Source: Bacillota bacterium (GTDB lineage: Bacteria; Bacillota; UBA4882; UBA8346). From it: 64,000 bases of DNA. The stretch is taken from contig JAKOTQ010000096.1 in NCBI GenBank assembly GCA_029776205.1, positions 281,796 to 345,795 on the forward strand. The letters run 5' to 3'. The notes below the pieces were generated by a model, which ran no database searches, was not told the DNA's origin, and worked only from the letters and a program-made list of their open reading frames with translations. The position numbers and the translations under genes were made by a program. Below, in pieces: positions 11,173 through 20,122 of this stretch (position 1 is its first letter; every line of letters starts with the position of its first letter).

Positions 11173-12039
11173 TTACATCTTTTCAAGCAGCTTAAAAAAA
11201 TATGCCATGTTTTGCCTTAATAAATCCCGATTCGCCAATGTCTCTTGTTGGATGAGACGTTCCATATCCTTCAAAAACGAAGCCATCTCACTGCGATTAG
11301 CCTCTTGATACCGGTTTTCAATAGTAACCTGATTCAATCTGGCATTGATGGAATCCTGTTCTTGAAAATACCGCTCGCGCCATTCAGGATGCTCAGCCGC
11401 TCTTATGACAAAATCGACTAACGTCCGGGCCCAATCACCGCCCTGGATGATCTGTTCATGCAATTTCTTATAAGTCTCCGGCTCCACCAGGCGCATCAAC
11501 TCACCATGATTAATATAATCTTCCGGAGCTCCTTCCGGTCTTTGGAACGGCGTCAGATAACTGACAGCCCCAGTGTCAGGATCAACAGTCCTAGTCTGGG
11601 CGATAGCCGCTATTTTGTCGATCGTCTCCAAAAACCGGGCTGCCCGATCGCCGCTTAAATAATGCTCAGCAAGATACCTGGCCTGAACCAACCCCATCTC
11701 CAGCAAAGCCGCCCGATCCTCGGGGTTTGCGATGGAACCATCCGGCATTAGGTTAGACTGGATGAGATAATTGATCGCCTCTTTTACCTCAGGATCGAGC
11801 CCTTCCATCACTTCCTGCAATGATTGATAAATCTCAGCCGTCCCGTAGTATGGAAGTGTATGATGCTGAATAGCCTCATCTGCCAACCGCCTTCCTTCCG
11901 GGCTAATCTCTAAAAGGTCGCGGTACTCATGTTCAGTGATTTTTCCGTTGATAAATGGTGTTTCCGTTTTAAATTGATTCGCCAGAGCATTTTTCCGGTA
12001 AAGATTAATTCCAAGGTTATCAATGGATCGAATATTCAT
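11173..12039 (-). CDS. Unknown soluble helical protein, 288 residues
   Basis: I do not recognise this protein. It starts at the ATG at 12039 (MNIRSIDNLGINLYRKN), with GGAGG seven bases upstream; the ATG six bases earlier would sit on the ribosome site. It has no signal peptide or membrane segment and is rich in Glu, Arg, Leu and Ala, so probably mostly helical. An EF-hand-like stretch, TRTVDPDTGAV, lies near residue 152. The last 60 residues could form a coiled coil (NRYQEANRSEMASFL onward). Convergent with the ger operon; no operon partner is evident. Confidence 0.75.
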   Translation of the reverse strand: MNIRSIDNLGINLYRKNALANQFKTETPFINGKITEHEYRDLLEISPEGRRLADEAIQHHTLPYYGTAEIYQSLQEVMEGLDPEVKEAINYLIQSNLMPDGSIANPEDRAALLEMGLVQARYLAEHYLSGDRAARFLETIDKIAAIAQTRTVDPDTGAVSYLTPFQRPEGAPEDYINHGELMRLVEPETYKKLHEQIIQGGDWARTLVDFVIRAAEHPEWRERYFQEQDSINARLNQVTIENRYQEANRSEMASFLKDMERLIQQETLANRDLLRQNMAYFFKLLEKM

Positions 12040-12139
12040 GAACATACCTCCATGTATGTTATAGGATATATAGAATATCGTCAGAATTGCCTGTAAGTTT
12101 ACAGTAAAATTAATTCGCCTCTGTTTAACATTTAGGAAT

Positions 12140-12502
12140 TTACTCTACTACATTTTCCCGCGGAATAAAAATTTCCTTCATATAGGGCCCTTTATTATGG
12201 AACTGGTACACCAGTTCCTTCTCCTCAGGAGTACATCCGATCAAGAGTTTTATTTCAGAATCCCTTCGTTTTAAATCCACGGTACAGATAACGGCATCAA
12301 GCCTTGGAGCAGGCTCGCTCCCTCTCTAGAGATCGATACCGCCGCCATCCATGGCAGTAGTATTGGAAAGATAGCCGTAATCAACCGGATAAACCTCGCC
12401 AAATTTCGGATGGACACTGCCCTTCGGCCGGTCAATAATCACTTCGGATTCAGCCACCAGCCGCTCAAACGCTTCTCAAAAATCCTTTGTATATTGATTC
12501 AA
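12140..12502 (-). pseudogene. Inorganic pyrophosphatase, broken by two in-frame stops
   Basis: Read on the minus strand from a TTG at 12502 (upstream GAAAGGTGA) to TAA at 12140, the frame gives a 120-residue product of the short soluble inorganic pyrophosphatase group. Recognisable pieces are VIIDRPKGSVHPKFG, YPVDYGYLSNT, AVICTVDLKRRDSEIKLL and EFHN-like QFHNKGPY. Codon 9 is TGA (12478-12476) and codon 59 is TAG (12328-12326). Both fall where related proteins have Trp (DFWE, IDLWRGS), so each is one G-to-A change from TGG. There is no frameshift, and the rest is well preserved, which suggests recent inactivation. The two stops divide it into pieces too short to fold. Confidence 0.82.
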
Positions 12503-12692
12503 AGCATCACCTTTCTTTCTTTGCATAATTCAGTTAAACGCCCTACCGGGTTCCAACCGCCTTGCCTATAAAGGGAAAACACCCTCCATCGAAAATACTT
12601 TTCATTCATAAATATCGGCCGAAGTCACCTTTGGATTTACTGTAAAACAGAAGTCAGTCCCAGACTACAAATAATATCATCCGGAAATAAAT

Positions 12693-12722
12693 AAGCGCCC
12701 CTTGAGAAATCACGGGGCGCTT
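12693..12722 (-). terminator. Terminator downstream of the aldolase gene
   Basis: On the minus strand AAGCGCCCC pairs with GGGGCGCTT (12722-12714 with 12701-12693) around an 11-12-base loop, followed by T-rich ATTTATTT. Confidence 0.8.
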
Positions 12723-12764
12723 TGTCAGGCTGGAATTCAATTTTCAGTCGTCAGTGATTAGAAT

Positions 12765-13418
12765 TCAACCGTTAACAGCCTTAACTCCTTCCCAATCTTT
12801 CAGGAAGCGGTCGATACCAGCATCAGTCAATGGGTGTTTGGTCATTTGAATTAAGGTTTTATAGGGTACCGTTGCAATATGGGCTCCGGCTTTAGCAACT
12901 TCCGTCACATGCAGAGGGCTACGGATACTGGCTGCGATAATTTGGGTGGACATTTGCTGTACTCGAAAGACTTCGCTAATCTCGCGAATCAAGCTCAACC
13001 CGTCGGTTCCAATATCATCCAACCGACCGACAAAGGGACTAACATAGGTCGCGCCTGCACTAGCAGCTAGTAAAGCTTGGGCAGTGGAAAAGATCAACGT
13101 CACATTGGTCCTAATCTTTTCCTCAGTTAACACGTGGACGGCAGCTAATCCCTCAGGTGTCATCGGAATCTTAACCACTATATTCGGATGCCACTCGGCA
13201 ATCTGCCGGGCCTCCTCAATCATTCCCTGAGCTTCTAAACTAATAACCTCCGCACTGATAGGGCCGTCGACGATCTTCGCGATCTCCTGGATCACCTCTT
13301 TAAAATCCCGCCCCTCCCGGGCAATTAATGAAGGGTTAGTCGTCACTCCGGAGATGATTCCCATACGGTATGCTTTTTGAATTTCTTCAATATTCGCTGT
13401 ATCGATAAAAAACTGCAT
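12765..13418 (-). CDS. fsa: Transaldolase-like fructose-6-phosphate aldolase
   Basis: 217 residues, the standard length of the short FSA/TalC group, starting [14 protein letters not shown] with AGGAAGGG upstream at 13418. It is a TIM barrel that forms a Schiff base through Lys83 in VVKIPMT. Other family marks are [10 protein letters not shown] and [11 protein letters not shown] near the C terminus. The enzyme performs either transaldolase transfer in the pentose phosphate pathway or fructose 6-phosphate cleavage; sequence alone does not separate these. Single gene with its own terminator. Confidence 0.93.
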   Translation of the reverse strand: MQFFIDTANIEEIQKAYRMGIISGVTTNPSLIAREGRDFKEVIQEIAKIVDGPISAEVISLEAQGMIEEARQIAEWHPNIVVKIPMTPEGLAAVHVLTEEKIRTNVTLIFSTAQALLAASAGATYVSPFVGRLDDIGTDGLSLIREISEVFRVQQMSTQIIAASIRSPLHVTEVAKAGAHIATVPYKTLIQMTKHPLTDAGIDRFLKDWEGVKAVNG

Positions 13419-13534
13419 CTTTTTCCCTTCCTCATGTCTTGAAATCCATTTCAAAACCTATTCGTTACCTTCAATATAAACCAATCCCCCTGGGGAATCA
13501 AGCAAAAATGCTTTTTAACTTGAATTTTCCAATT

Positions 13535-13566
13535 AAAAAACCAGGAATGGATCATTCCTGGTTTTC
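13535..13566 (-). terminator. Terminator downstream of rubrerythrin
   Basis: CCAGGAATG (13541-13549) pairs with CATTCCTGG (13553-13561) around a three-base loop, extended by flanking A and T tracts. The minus strand ends in TTTTTTAATT. Confidence 0.85.
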
Positions 13567-13583
13567 AAAGTTATGTCAAGCGA

Positions 13584-14138
13584 TTAGAACGATTTATATT
13601 GTTCGCCTTTCGTGCCACAGATCGGACACTTATCCGGTACTTCATCTAAAATCGTATGGCCGCAAACAGGACAGATATTTACGGACTTAATGGAGATATC
13701 CTTTCCTTCTTTGGCCGCATTTTGAGCATCCTGGAACAGGCGGGCATGAATCTTCTCCGCTTCCAATGCAAAGTGGAAGCTTCGTTCGGCGCCTTTTTCC
13801 CCTTGGAAACGGGCTGCTTCCAAATACACCGGATACATTTGGTCAACCTCATGCAGTTCGCCGTTGATGGCCCCTTGCAAATTTTCGACGATGTTTTGCT
13901 CTCCGAACACTCCTCCGGCTGCTACAGTGTAGTCTCCGGTTTGGGTATCCAACTCCTTAAAATGATTTCCGGCATGGACCTGTTCAGCATAGGCAATGCC
14001 CTTGAACAAACGGGCGATATTGGGAAAACCGTCTTTCTCCGCCAGATTTCCCCACAAAAGATACCGCATGTGAGCCATGCTTTCCCCGCCGTAGGCTGAA
14101 CGTAAGAAATCAGCTGTCATTGCATTTTTAACCGACAC
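13584..14138 (-). CDS. rbr: Rubrerythrin
   Basis: 184 residues from a GTG at 14138 with AGGAGG eight bases upstream. An N-terminal ferritin-like four-helix domain supplies the di-iron ligands (YGGESMAHMRYL, AYAEQVHAGNHF, GELHEVDQMYP, ALEAEKIHARLF). A C-terminal rubredoxin-like domain holds CPVCG and CPICG. Rubrerythrins reduce hydrogen peroxide in the cytoplasm of anaerobes. Monocistronic. A more upstream TTG frame start overlaps the ribosome site and is unlikely. Confidence 0.96.
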   Translation of the reverse strand: MSVKNAMTADFLRSAYGGESMAHMRYLLWGNLAEKDGFPNIARLFKGIAYAEQVHAGNHFKELDTQTGDYTVAAGGVFGEQNIVENLQGAINGELHEVDQMYPVYLEAARFQGEKGAERSFHFALEAEKIHARLFQDAQNAAKEGKDISIKSVNICPVCGHTILDEVPDKCPICGTKGEQYKSF

Positions 14139-14347
14139 AATACATACCTCCTTCAAATTTTACAACATTAATAGTATGGTTAATTTCGCCATTTCATACT
14201 CAGGAATTGGATAAATTTTTCAAAAATGCGAACAGTTCATAACCCATCACCCTGCCTCCAAAACGGACACTGCCAATATATTATGTTAAAATGTTATTGT
14301 AAATTAATTATTTGCACTTTACATTTTATGGGAGGTCTGGTTCACAA

Positions 14348-16621
14348 ATGAAGGAAAAGGAACGGATTGCCGAGATTGAACATCTAAAACGAATCATGGA
14401 GGAAATCGACACTCAACTGGCCATCGCTTCCGAAACCTACACAACAACCCAGGCTGTGCTGGACCAAACCATCGCTGAATACTGGGATAGTATTTTTTCA
14501 GATGCTCAAGATGAAGCCCAGTTTATCGAGAACATCGCCAGGCAACGTATCCTCGCCGCAGCTTCCTACCGTCGCTATCACCAATTGACCAAATTACAGG
14601 AGTCTGCCTATTTTGCCCGTATTGACTTCCAAGAAAACCATCCCAAAGCCGATCCGGAAGCAATACCTATCTATATCGGTGTTGCCTCTTTGACGAACCG
14701 GCAAACCCATACTCTGCTCATCTACGACTGGCGTTCTCCCATCGCTGGGATGTTTTATGACTTTGGACGGGGCCCTGCCTATTATCAGGCTCCCGGAGGA
14801 AAGATCTCCGGGACCATCACATTGAAACGGCAGTTTAAAATCGATCATGGTCGTATCATCTACATGTTCGACTCCGATTTGAAGATCGATGATGAAATGT
14901 TACAAGCACTGCTCAGTAAGAGCGCTGATTCGAAAATGCGCACAATCATCACCAGTATTCAACGGGAGCAAAACCTGGCCATCCGCGATGAAAAACATCG
15001 CATTCTGTTCGTGGAAGGTCCGGCCGGAAGCGGTAAAACCTCCATTGCTCTGCACCGGGTCGCCTATTTGCTCTATCGGGAACGTCACTCCCTGACGGCG
15101 GAGAACTTTGTAATTTTCTCGCCCAACCGCATTTTCAGCGACTATATCTCCAATGTTCTACCGGAACTGGGAGAGGAAAATATCCAACAAATGATGTTCC
15201 AGGATTATCTCCTACAAGCTTTATCCCCTATCAGCGACAATGTGGAGGAACAGGAGTATCAATTGGAATATCTTTATCAACGGACGGACGACCCCGACTA
15301 CCTCATCCGTTCGAGCAGCATCGCCTTTAAATCGTCTCCTCAATTTGCATCCATCATTCACCGGTATCTTGAAGCCATTGAGGCGGAGATCGCTGCTTTA
15401 CCCGATCTGACGCTTGAAGGCCATCCAATCATCTCCCGGGACGAATGGGCTACCCTTTTCACCAAAACATTGACCTATCTTCCGATGGCCAAACGGTTGG
15501 CTCAATTAAGGCGAATGATATACGCACGGTTACGCCCAATCATCCGCCAGCTTCGTGAAGATGAAGCAGTACATATTGCAACGCACACCGAAGAAGTCAA
15601 TGAACGAACCATTAAAGCCTTGGCCCGTCTCAACGTCAGAAAACGAATGGAGCCATTTTATAATACTTTACAAAACCGGACAGAACTGAATCCATTGTAC
15701 CTCTACCGAAAACTCTTCGCCGATCAGGCTTTGATGCAACGCTTAGCCGGAGATGAAACGATTCCAGCTGAGTGGTCATCCATTTGTCAAATAACCTTAG
15801 AAGCCATCGATCATAATCAAATTCTTTATGAAGATGCTCTGCCGCTTCTCTTCTTTCAAGGAACCTTGGAAGGTTTTTCGGCGTTCAGCGATATCCGGCA
15901 TCTGGTTATCGACGAGGCTCAGGATTACACTTTATTTCATTACGAAATCTTAAAACGGCTCTTCCCCAAATGTTCCTGGACCATTTTGGGAGATCCGGCA
16001 CAATCCATTCATCCTTATTTACATACCGCCGATTTTGACACAGCAGCCCGTATACTCGCCGACGAATCTGCCGAAACAGGCGAGGATACCACGATTATTC
16101 AACTCTCGCGAAGTTATCGTTCAACCTACGAAATCCAACGGTTTGCCGAAGCGATCTTAGGAAAAAACACCGCCGAACCTATCCAGCGTTCAGGACGCCG
16201 TCCACTTTTAATCCAGGTTGGCGAGCTCAAAGATATGGAAATCGCCATCGTCCATCAAATCGATCATTTCCAACACGAAGGCGGAAAATCGATAGCCATT
16301 ATCTGTAAAACATTACAAGAAGCTGTTGCTGTTTTCGAAAAAATCAGCCAACACCTGGAGGTTCATCTCATCACTCCGGAGTCCATCGAATTCAAACGAG
16401 GTATCGTCATCGTTCCCGCTTACCTTGCCAAAGGCTTGGAATTTGACAGTGTTATCATTTACAATGTCAATGAGCAGATGTACCGCTCGGAAGCCGAACG
16501 AAATATCCTGTATACTATATGTACCCGGGCTCTTCACCAACTGACTTTAATATATTACGGGAACCTTTCCCCGTTACTTACCGGGATCGATCCCCAAACC
16601 TATGATACTAGCCGATACTAA
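14348..16621 (+). CDS. helD: HelD-like superfamily 1 helicase / RNA polymerase recycling factor
   Basis: 757 residues, close to Bacillus HelD. The N-terminal coiled-coil arm (about 1-90) is followed by a UvrD/Rep-type motor. Walker A is GPAGSGKTS at 224-232 with the HelD-typical ALHRVAYLLYRER after it, Walker B is VIDEAQDYT, and motif IV-VI regions include LSRSYRST and AKGLEFDSVII. HelD pulls stalled or DNA-bound RNA polymerase off DNA. I start at ATG 14348; GGGAGG lies 12 bases upstream, slightly long spacing. No neighbour suggests a different role. A DNA-repair helicase is the alternative. Confidence 0.88.
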   Translation: MKEKERIAEIEHLKRIMEEIDTQLAIASETYTTTQAVLDQTIAEYWDSIFSDAQDEAQFIENIARQRILAAASYRRYHQLTKLQESAYFARIDFQENHPKADPEAIPIYIGVASLTNRQTHTLLIYDWRSPIAGMFYDFGRGPAYYQAPGGKISGTITLKRQFKIDHGRIIYMFDSDLKIDDEMLQALLSKSADSKMRTIITSIQREQNLAIRDEKHRILFVEGPAGSGKTSIALHRVAYLLYRERHSLTAENFVIFSPNRIFSDYISNVLPELGEENIQQMMFQDYLLQALSPISDNVEEQEYQLEYLYQRTDDPDYLIRSSSIAFKSSPQFASIIHRYLEAIEAEIAALPDLTLEGHPIISRDEWATLFTKTLTYLPMAKRLAQLRRMIYARLRPIIRQLREDEAVHIATHTEEVNERTIKALARLNVRKRMEPFYNTLQNRTELNPLYLYRKLFADQALMQRLAGDETIPAEWSSICQITLEAIDHNQILYEDALPLLFFQGTLEGFSAFSDIRHLVIDEAQDYTLFHYEILKRLFPKCSWTILGDPAQSIHPYLHTADFDTAARILADESAETGEDTTIIQLSRSYRSTYEIQRFAEAILGKNTAEPIQRSGRRPLLIQVGELKDMEIAIVHQIDHFQHEGGKSIAIICKTLQEAVAVFEKISQHLEVHLITPESIEFKRGIVIVPAYLAKGLEFDSVIIYNVNEQMYRSEAERNILYTICTRALHQLTLIYYGNLSPLLTGIDPQTYDTSRY

Positions 16622-16742
16622 CTGGACCTCCGGCAACGGTCGGTTCTTGACATTCTTTGGATTTCAGATTACCATTTGTTCATGAAAGAATGATACGTTA
16701 ACTACTCTATTTTCGTTAAATACGTCCTGAAGAGAGGTACCG

Positions 16743-17750
16743 ATGGAAAAATATCGTAATGTTTCCAGTAAAGACGTTGCCAGAGAAGCAGGAGTCTCTC
16801 AGGCAACGGTATCCTATGTATTAAACAATGTACCGGGAATCAAGATTAAACCGGAAACCCGTCAAGCTGTTTTGGAGGCGGCCAAAAAGTTAAACTATTT
16901 ACCGAACCTGAATGCCCGGAGTATGCGGTTGAAAAAATCTATGTCCATTGCCGTTGTATCCAAAAAAAACGTTTCCAGCTACGGTTTTATCAAAATCCTG
17001 GAAGGCATTAAAGACGCGATGATTCCCCGCGATTATTCGATTACATTCTGCTTTAGCAAACTTCAGGATAACGAAACTGCCCAACATGTCCAATATTTTC
17101 TGTCCAACCGGATTGACGGAATCATTTTTGTCATGACCAATCCTCCCCGAAAGCACTGCCAATACCTGGCCGAAAAACATATCCCCTTTGTCGTGATTTC
17201 TCACCAATTCCAAGAAGATGACTTCCATCGGATTAAGAACGATATGGAGTCCGCCGTCCGGGAAGCCCTTACCGATCTTCGTTCCAAGGGCCACGAAACC
17301 ATTGGATTTTTCGGAAACGGCATCGGCAATTTTGAAGACCGCCGCTATGCAACATTCCATAAAATGATGGAAGAAATGCAGTTCAAATTGGATCCGTCCT
17401 TGATGATCAAAATGCCGGACTCTGACGAAGCCGAATCAGCTATTGCACATTTTTTCAATACCCGTTCATCCTTGCCTGATGCAATAATCTGTGAAGCACC
17501 CGGCATTGGGTTCCGGTTATTGCGGTACTTGGCCAAAACAGGGATCCGTGTCCCCGAAACATTGTCCATCACAGCATTTGGTACGTCCAAGTTTTCACCG
17601 CTGACTTATCCGGCGCTCTCTGCCATTGAAAGTCCCCTTTACGAAATGGGATACAGTGCAGCCGAAATGCTATTTAACATCATGAGCGGACAACCCACCG
17701 ATAACTTAGTCGTCCTCAAATGGCAATATGTCAAACGGGAATCGAGCTAA
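16743..17750 (+). CDS. LacI-family transcription regulator
   Basis: 335 residues. The N-terminal helix-turn-helix reads VSSKDVAREAGVSQATVSYVLN (key residues at 7-28), followed by the hinge helix around NLNARSMRLKKS and a periplasmic-binding-protein-like sensor domain (IRVPETLSITAFGTS). AGAGAGG lies six bases before the ATG. It is transcribed alone, with no adjacent sugar transport or enzyme gene, so its effector and targets are probably elsewhere. Repeated CGTTAA words near 16699 and 16715 upstream may be autoregulatory sites, which is speculative. Confidence 0.93.
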   Translation: MEKYRNVSSKDVAREAGVSQATVSYVLNNVPGIKIKPETRQAVLEAAKKLNYLPNLNARSMRLKKSMSIAVVSKKNVSSYGFIKILEGIKDAMIPRDYSITFCFSKLQDNETAQHVQYFLSNRIDGIIFVMTNPPRKHCQYLAEKHIPFVVISHQFQEDDFHRIKNDMESAVREALTDLRSKGHETIGFFGNGIGNFEDRRYATFHKMMEEMQFKLDPSLMIKMPDSDEAESAIAHFFNTRSSLPDAIICEAPGIGFRLLRYLAKTGIRVPETLSITAFGTSKFSPLTYPALSAIESPLYEMGYSAAEMLFNIMSGQPTDNLVVLKWQYVKRESS

Positions 17751-17832
17751 AGATGGCGCGAAAAGGCTGTATGTATATATAGTTCACAATACACAGCATA
17801 CAGGCATACACCGTCTGAACGTAATAAAAACA

Positions 17833-17860
17833 GGAGACTCTGCAACACAGAGTCTCCTTT
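17833..17860 (+). terminator. Terminator of the LacI-type gene
   Basis: GGAGACTCTG (17833-17842), loop CAACA, CAGAGTCTCC (17848-17857), then TTTGAT. A ten-base perfect stem. Confidence 0.8.
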
Positions 17861-17879
17861 GATATTTACCGTATCCAAT

Positions 17880-18125
17880 TATAGCAGTGGAGTTTATAAC
17901 AGAACCCAGTACACTGAGTATTGCCGTCTACGGTGAAATGCACACTGTAGACTTTAGCTCGGAATCAAAGCTCTCCTGTTTACTACCTCCCCGCTCCTTT
18001 TCCTAAAAACCTATACCCAGCACCTAGAACCTAGTACCCCATACTCGAATAATAATCTAACACCGTGAACTATGTACTGTGCACTAAAACTATAACAATA
18101 AACTGTCGCCTGTCAACTGTAACTG
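17880..18125. repeat. Intergenic word-repeat element, copy 1
   Basis: No gene is seen in this stretch. It consists of degenerate short words also found in other gaps of the window: CCGTGAACTATGTACTGTGC near 18063, CTGTCAACTGTAACTGTCAA near 18109, and CACCTAGAACCTAGTACCCC near 18020. No coding potential, no terminal inverted repeats and no transposase. Function unknown. Confidence 0.5.
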
Positions 18126-18803
18126 TCAATTATTTATATCAAACTCCGTCCACGGAAATTCCTTTGGAGGCTGCGAGGTAAAGGAAACCGATTCACGGCT
18201 AACCGGATGAATGAAGCCAACCTCAACAGCCCATAGTGCCAATTGCTGGCCAGGACGGTTGACATGGATTCCATACTTTTGGTCCCCAAACAACGGATGG
18301 CCAATGGCCGCCATCTGTGCCCGTATCTGATGGGAACGCCCTGTATGTAGCCTAATCTTTACCAGGCTTAAACTTTCCTCCGTCTCCAACGTTTCATATT
18401 CTAAAACCGCTTTTTTAGCTCCTGCCGTCTCTTCAGGAACCACCGCAACTTGATTTTTTGCCGTATTTTTCAAAAGATAATGAGTAAGCTGCTGACTCTC
18501 CCGAGGCCTGCCATGGACCACCGCCAGGTAAATTTTGCGGAAACGGTTTTCCCGCACCTGTTCCGATAAACGGCCAGCCGCTTTCGAGGTCTTAGCCAAG
18601 ACCAGGACTCCGCCAACCGGCCGATCCAGGCGATGAACCAATCCTAAATAAACATTTCCCGGTTTTTGATACTTCTGTTTGAGATAATCCTTCATCCAAG
18701 TCAATAGATCCCGATCCCCGCTGCTGTCAGCCTGCGTTGGTACATTGACTGGTTTTTCCACCACCAACAGATGGTTGTCTTCAAAAATAACCCGAGGTTC
18801 CAT
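18126..18803 (-). CDS. RluA-family pseudouridine synthase
   Basis: 225 residues from the ATG at 18803, which overlaps the upstream methyltransferase stop (TAATG), with GGGAGG four bases away. The catalytic motif is GLVHRLDRPVGGVLV, with the Asp of HRLDR as nucleophile. TGRSHQIRAQMAAIGHPLFGD is the second conserved block, cited here by TGRSHQIR and GHPLFGDQKYG. There is no N-terminal S4 domain, as in RluA/TruC types. It isomerises uridine in rRNA or tRNA; the exact target cannot be read from sequence. Paired with an RNA methyltransferase, suggesting a joint RNA-modification unit. Confidence 0.93.
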   Translation of the reverse strand: MEPRVIFEDNHLLVVEKPVNVPTQADSSGDRDLLTWMKDYLKQKYQKPGNVYLGLVHRLDRPVGGVLVLAKTSKAAGRLSEQVRENRFRKIYLAVVHGRPRESQQLTHYLLKNTAKNQVAVVPEETAGAKKAVLEYETLETEESLSLVKIRLHTGRSHQIRAQMAAIGHPLFGDQKYGIHVNRPGQQLALWAVEVGFIHPVSRESVSFTSQPPKEFPWTEFDINN

Positions 18804-19666
18804 TAGGCCTCCCACCGGGCACAGGACCCGCAAGGAACCACCAGGCCCGAAGCAGCCACCGGTAGTCCGATCTCGTCAAAGGTAACCTTTCCTCCATATT
18901 GACGCTGTACAAGCATTTGCAGAATATTCCCCATCACACTGGGAGTTAATCCATCCGTATAACTATTAATCAGGAAAAAAAGCGGATCATCGGAAAGAAC
19001 CTTCACACACTCGCTAACTAGGTTAAAAAGCTCGGTTTCGATCTTCCACACCTCGCCGTTGGGACCTCGCCCAAAGGACGGCGGATCCATGATAATGCCT
19101 TCATATTTACGGTTCCTCCGCTGTTCTCTTCTGACAAATTTCAGAACATCATCGACAATAAACCGTACCGGACGTTCCCCCAAACCGGAAAGAGCTAAGT
19201 TTTCTTTGGCGAGGGTTACCATTCCCTTAGCAGCGTCCACATGACAAACTTCGGCGCCGGCGGCAGCAGCTGCCACTGAAGCTCCTCCGGTATAGGCGAA
19301 TAGATTTAAAACCCGAACCGGTTGCGGCCGGGAGGTAATTTTGGCGGTAATCCAATCCCAATTTACAGCCTGTTCAGGGAAAATACCGGTATGTTTAAAA
19401 CCCATCGCCCTTAAGTAGAAGGAAAACTTGCCATAACTGATGGTCCAACGCTCCGGCATTTGGGTCCGAAATTCCCAATGTCCGCCCCCTTTGTCGCTGC
19501 GATGATACCAAGCGTCCACCTTCTCCCAAACCGACTTATCTTTCGAGGCCGGCCAAATAATATGGGGATCAGGCCGCCGCAAATAAAACCGGCCCCAACG
19601 TTCCAACCGCTCTCCGTCCCCGGCATCGATCAATTCATAATCTTTCCATTCAGTCGCTATAAACAT
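18803..19666 (-). CDS. Class I SAM-dependent RNA methyltransferase (RlmI-like)
   Basis: 287 residues. An N-terminal OB/PUA-like part (WGRFYLRRPDPHIIWP) precedes a Rossmann methyltransferase with SAM motif I VLNLFAYTGGAS and motif IV IIMDPPSFGRG, the latter typical of the RlmI/RlmK and COG1092 group. The product probably methylates a base in 23S rRNA. It overlaps the pseudouridine synthase by one base on the same strand. The ATG at 19666 has AGAGGACAG upstream (weak AGAGG). Confidence 0.88.
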   Translation of the reverse strand: MFIATEWKDYELIDAGDGERLERWGRFYLRRPDPHIIWPASKDKSVWEKVDAWYHRSDKGGGHWEFRTQMPERWTISYGKFSFYLRAMGFKHTGIFPEQAVNWDWITAKITSRPQPVRVLNLFAYTGGASVAAAAAGAEVCHVDAAKGMVTLAKENLALSGLGERPVRFIVDDVLKFVRREQRRNRKYEGIIMDPPSFGRGPNGEVWKIETELFNLVSECVKVLSDDPLFFLINSYTDGLTPSVMGNILQMLVQRQYGGKVTFDEIGLPVAASGLVVPCGSCARWEA

Positions 19667-19689
19667 CCTACTGTCCTCTCATTTATGGT

Positions 19690-19850
19690 TCATCATTGTT
19701 TACAGTAACAGTGTTCAGTATTAGGCATGTGGTACGATGATTCCATCTTAAAACTTAAGTCTTTTTACTTTTCCCTTAATCCTTTACACGTTTCCCTTAT
19801 AAACTGTCAACTGTCAACTGTTTGTCCCTTTCCGCCCTCAATCTTAACAT
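19690..19850. repeat. Intergenic word-repeat element, copy 2
   Basis: Gene-free sequence with words of the same family, including AACTGTCAACTGTCAACTGT at 19802-19821 and TTTACAGTAACAGTGTTCAG near 19699. It lies between the methyltransferase start and the topoisomerase promoter. Confidence 0.45.
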
Positions 19851-19896
19851 CAGAACCCTGATGCGTCAATAAATTAGTCTCCCCAAAACAGCCTGA

Positions 19897-19925
19897 TTTC
19901 AACGATTTTAAAAACATGATATAAT
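19897..19925 (+). promoter_or_regulatory. Sigma-A promoter of the topoisomerase B gene
   Basis: TTTCAA (19897-19902), 17-base spacer, TATAAT (19920-19925). The transcript would start near 19932 and have a leader of about 190 bases before the GTG at 20123. I found no known riboswitch in that leader. Confidence 0.65.
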
Positions 19926-19929
19926 ATCG

Positions 19930-19942
19930 GTGGTAATACCAC
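19930..19942. promoter_or_regulatory. Candidate GntR/FadR-type operator at the transcript start
   Basis: GTGGT-AAT-ACCAC is a perfect palindrome and contains TGGTNNNACCA, the core bound by FadR-subfamily GntR repressors. It overlaps the predicted start of transcription, where a bound protein would block initiation. Confidence 0.35.
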
Positions 19943-20122
19943 GAAATATTGGCCAACCTCAATTCCTTCTTTAAAAATGAGCAGTATTACGGTAATTTAC
20001 GTCATCGTCTCAAGTCTCATCGGTTAGTCGGCCATGCTCCTCGGTTTTTTTGTAGCTGTTACCAATTCAATTAACTCGTGAATCTAAAACATCCACTAAA
20101 TCACTTAAAGGCAGGTATCAAC

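Noticed and set aside
12140..12502. Stop-codon recoding (UGA/UAG as Trp) to rescue the pyrophosphatase
   Set aside because: Both codons end other genes normally in this window (for example TGA at 6800), and two different stop codons would both need recoding.
17880..18125. CRISPR array or tandem repeat
   Set aside because: The repeated words vary in length and spacing, with no fixed repeat or spacer unit.
19928..19945. GGTGGTAATACCACG resembling the T-box antiterminator bulge
   Set aside because: It sits at the predicted transcript start with no stem I before it and no terminator after it. It is better read as an operator.
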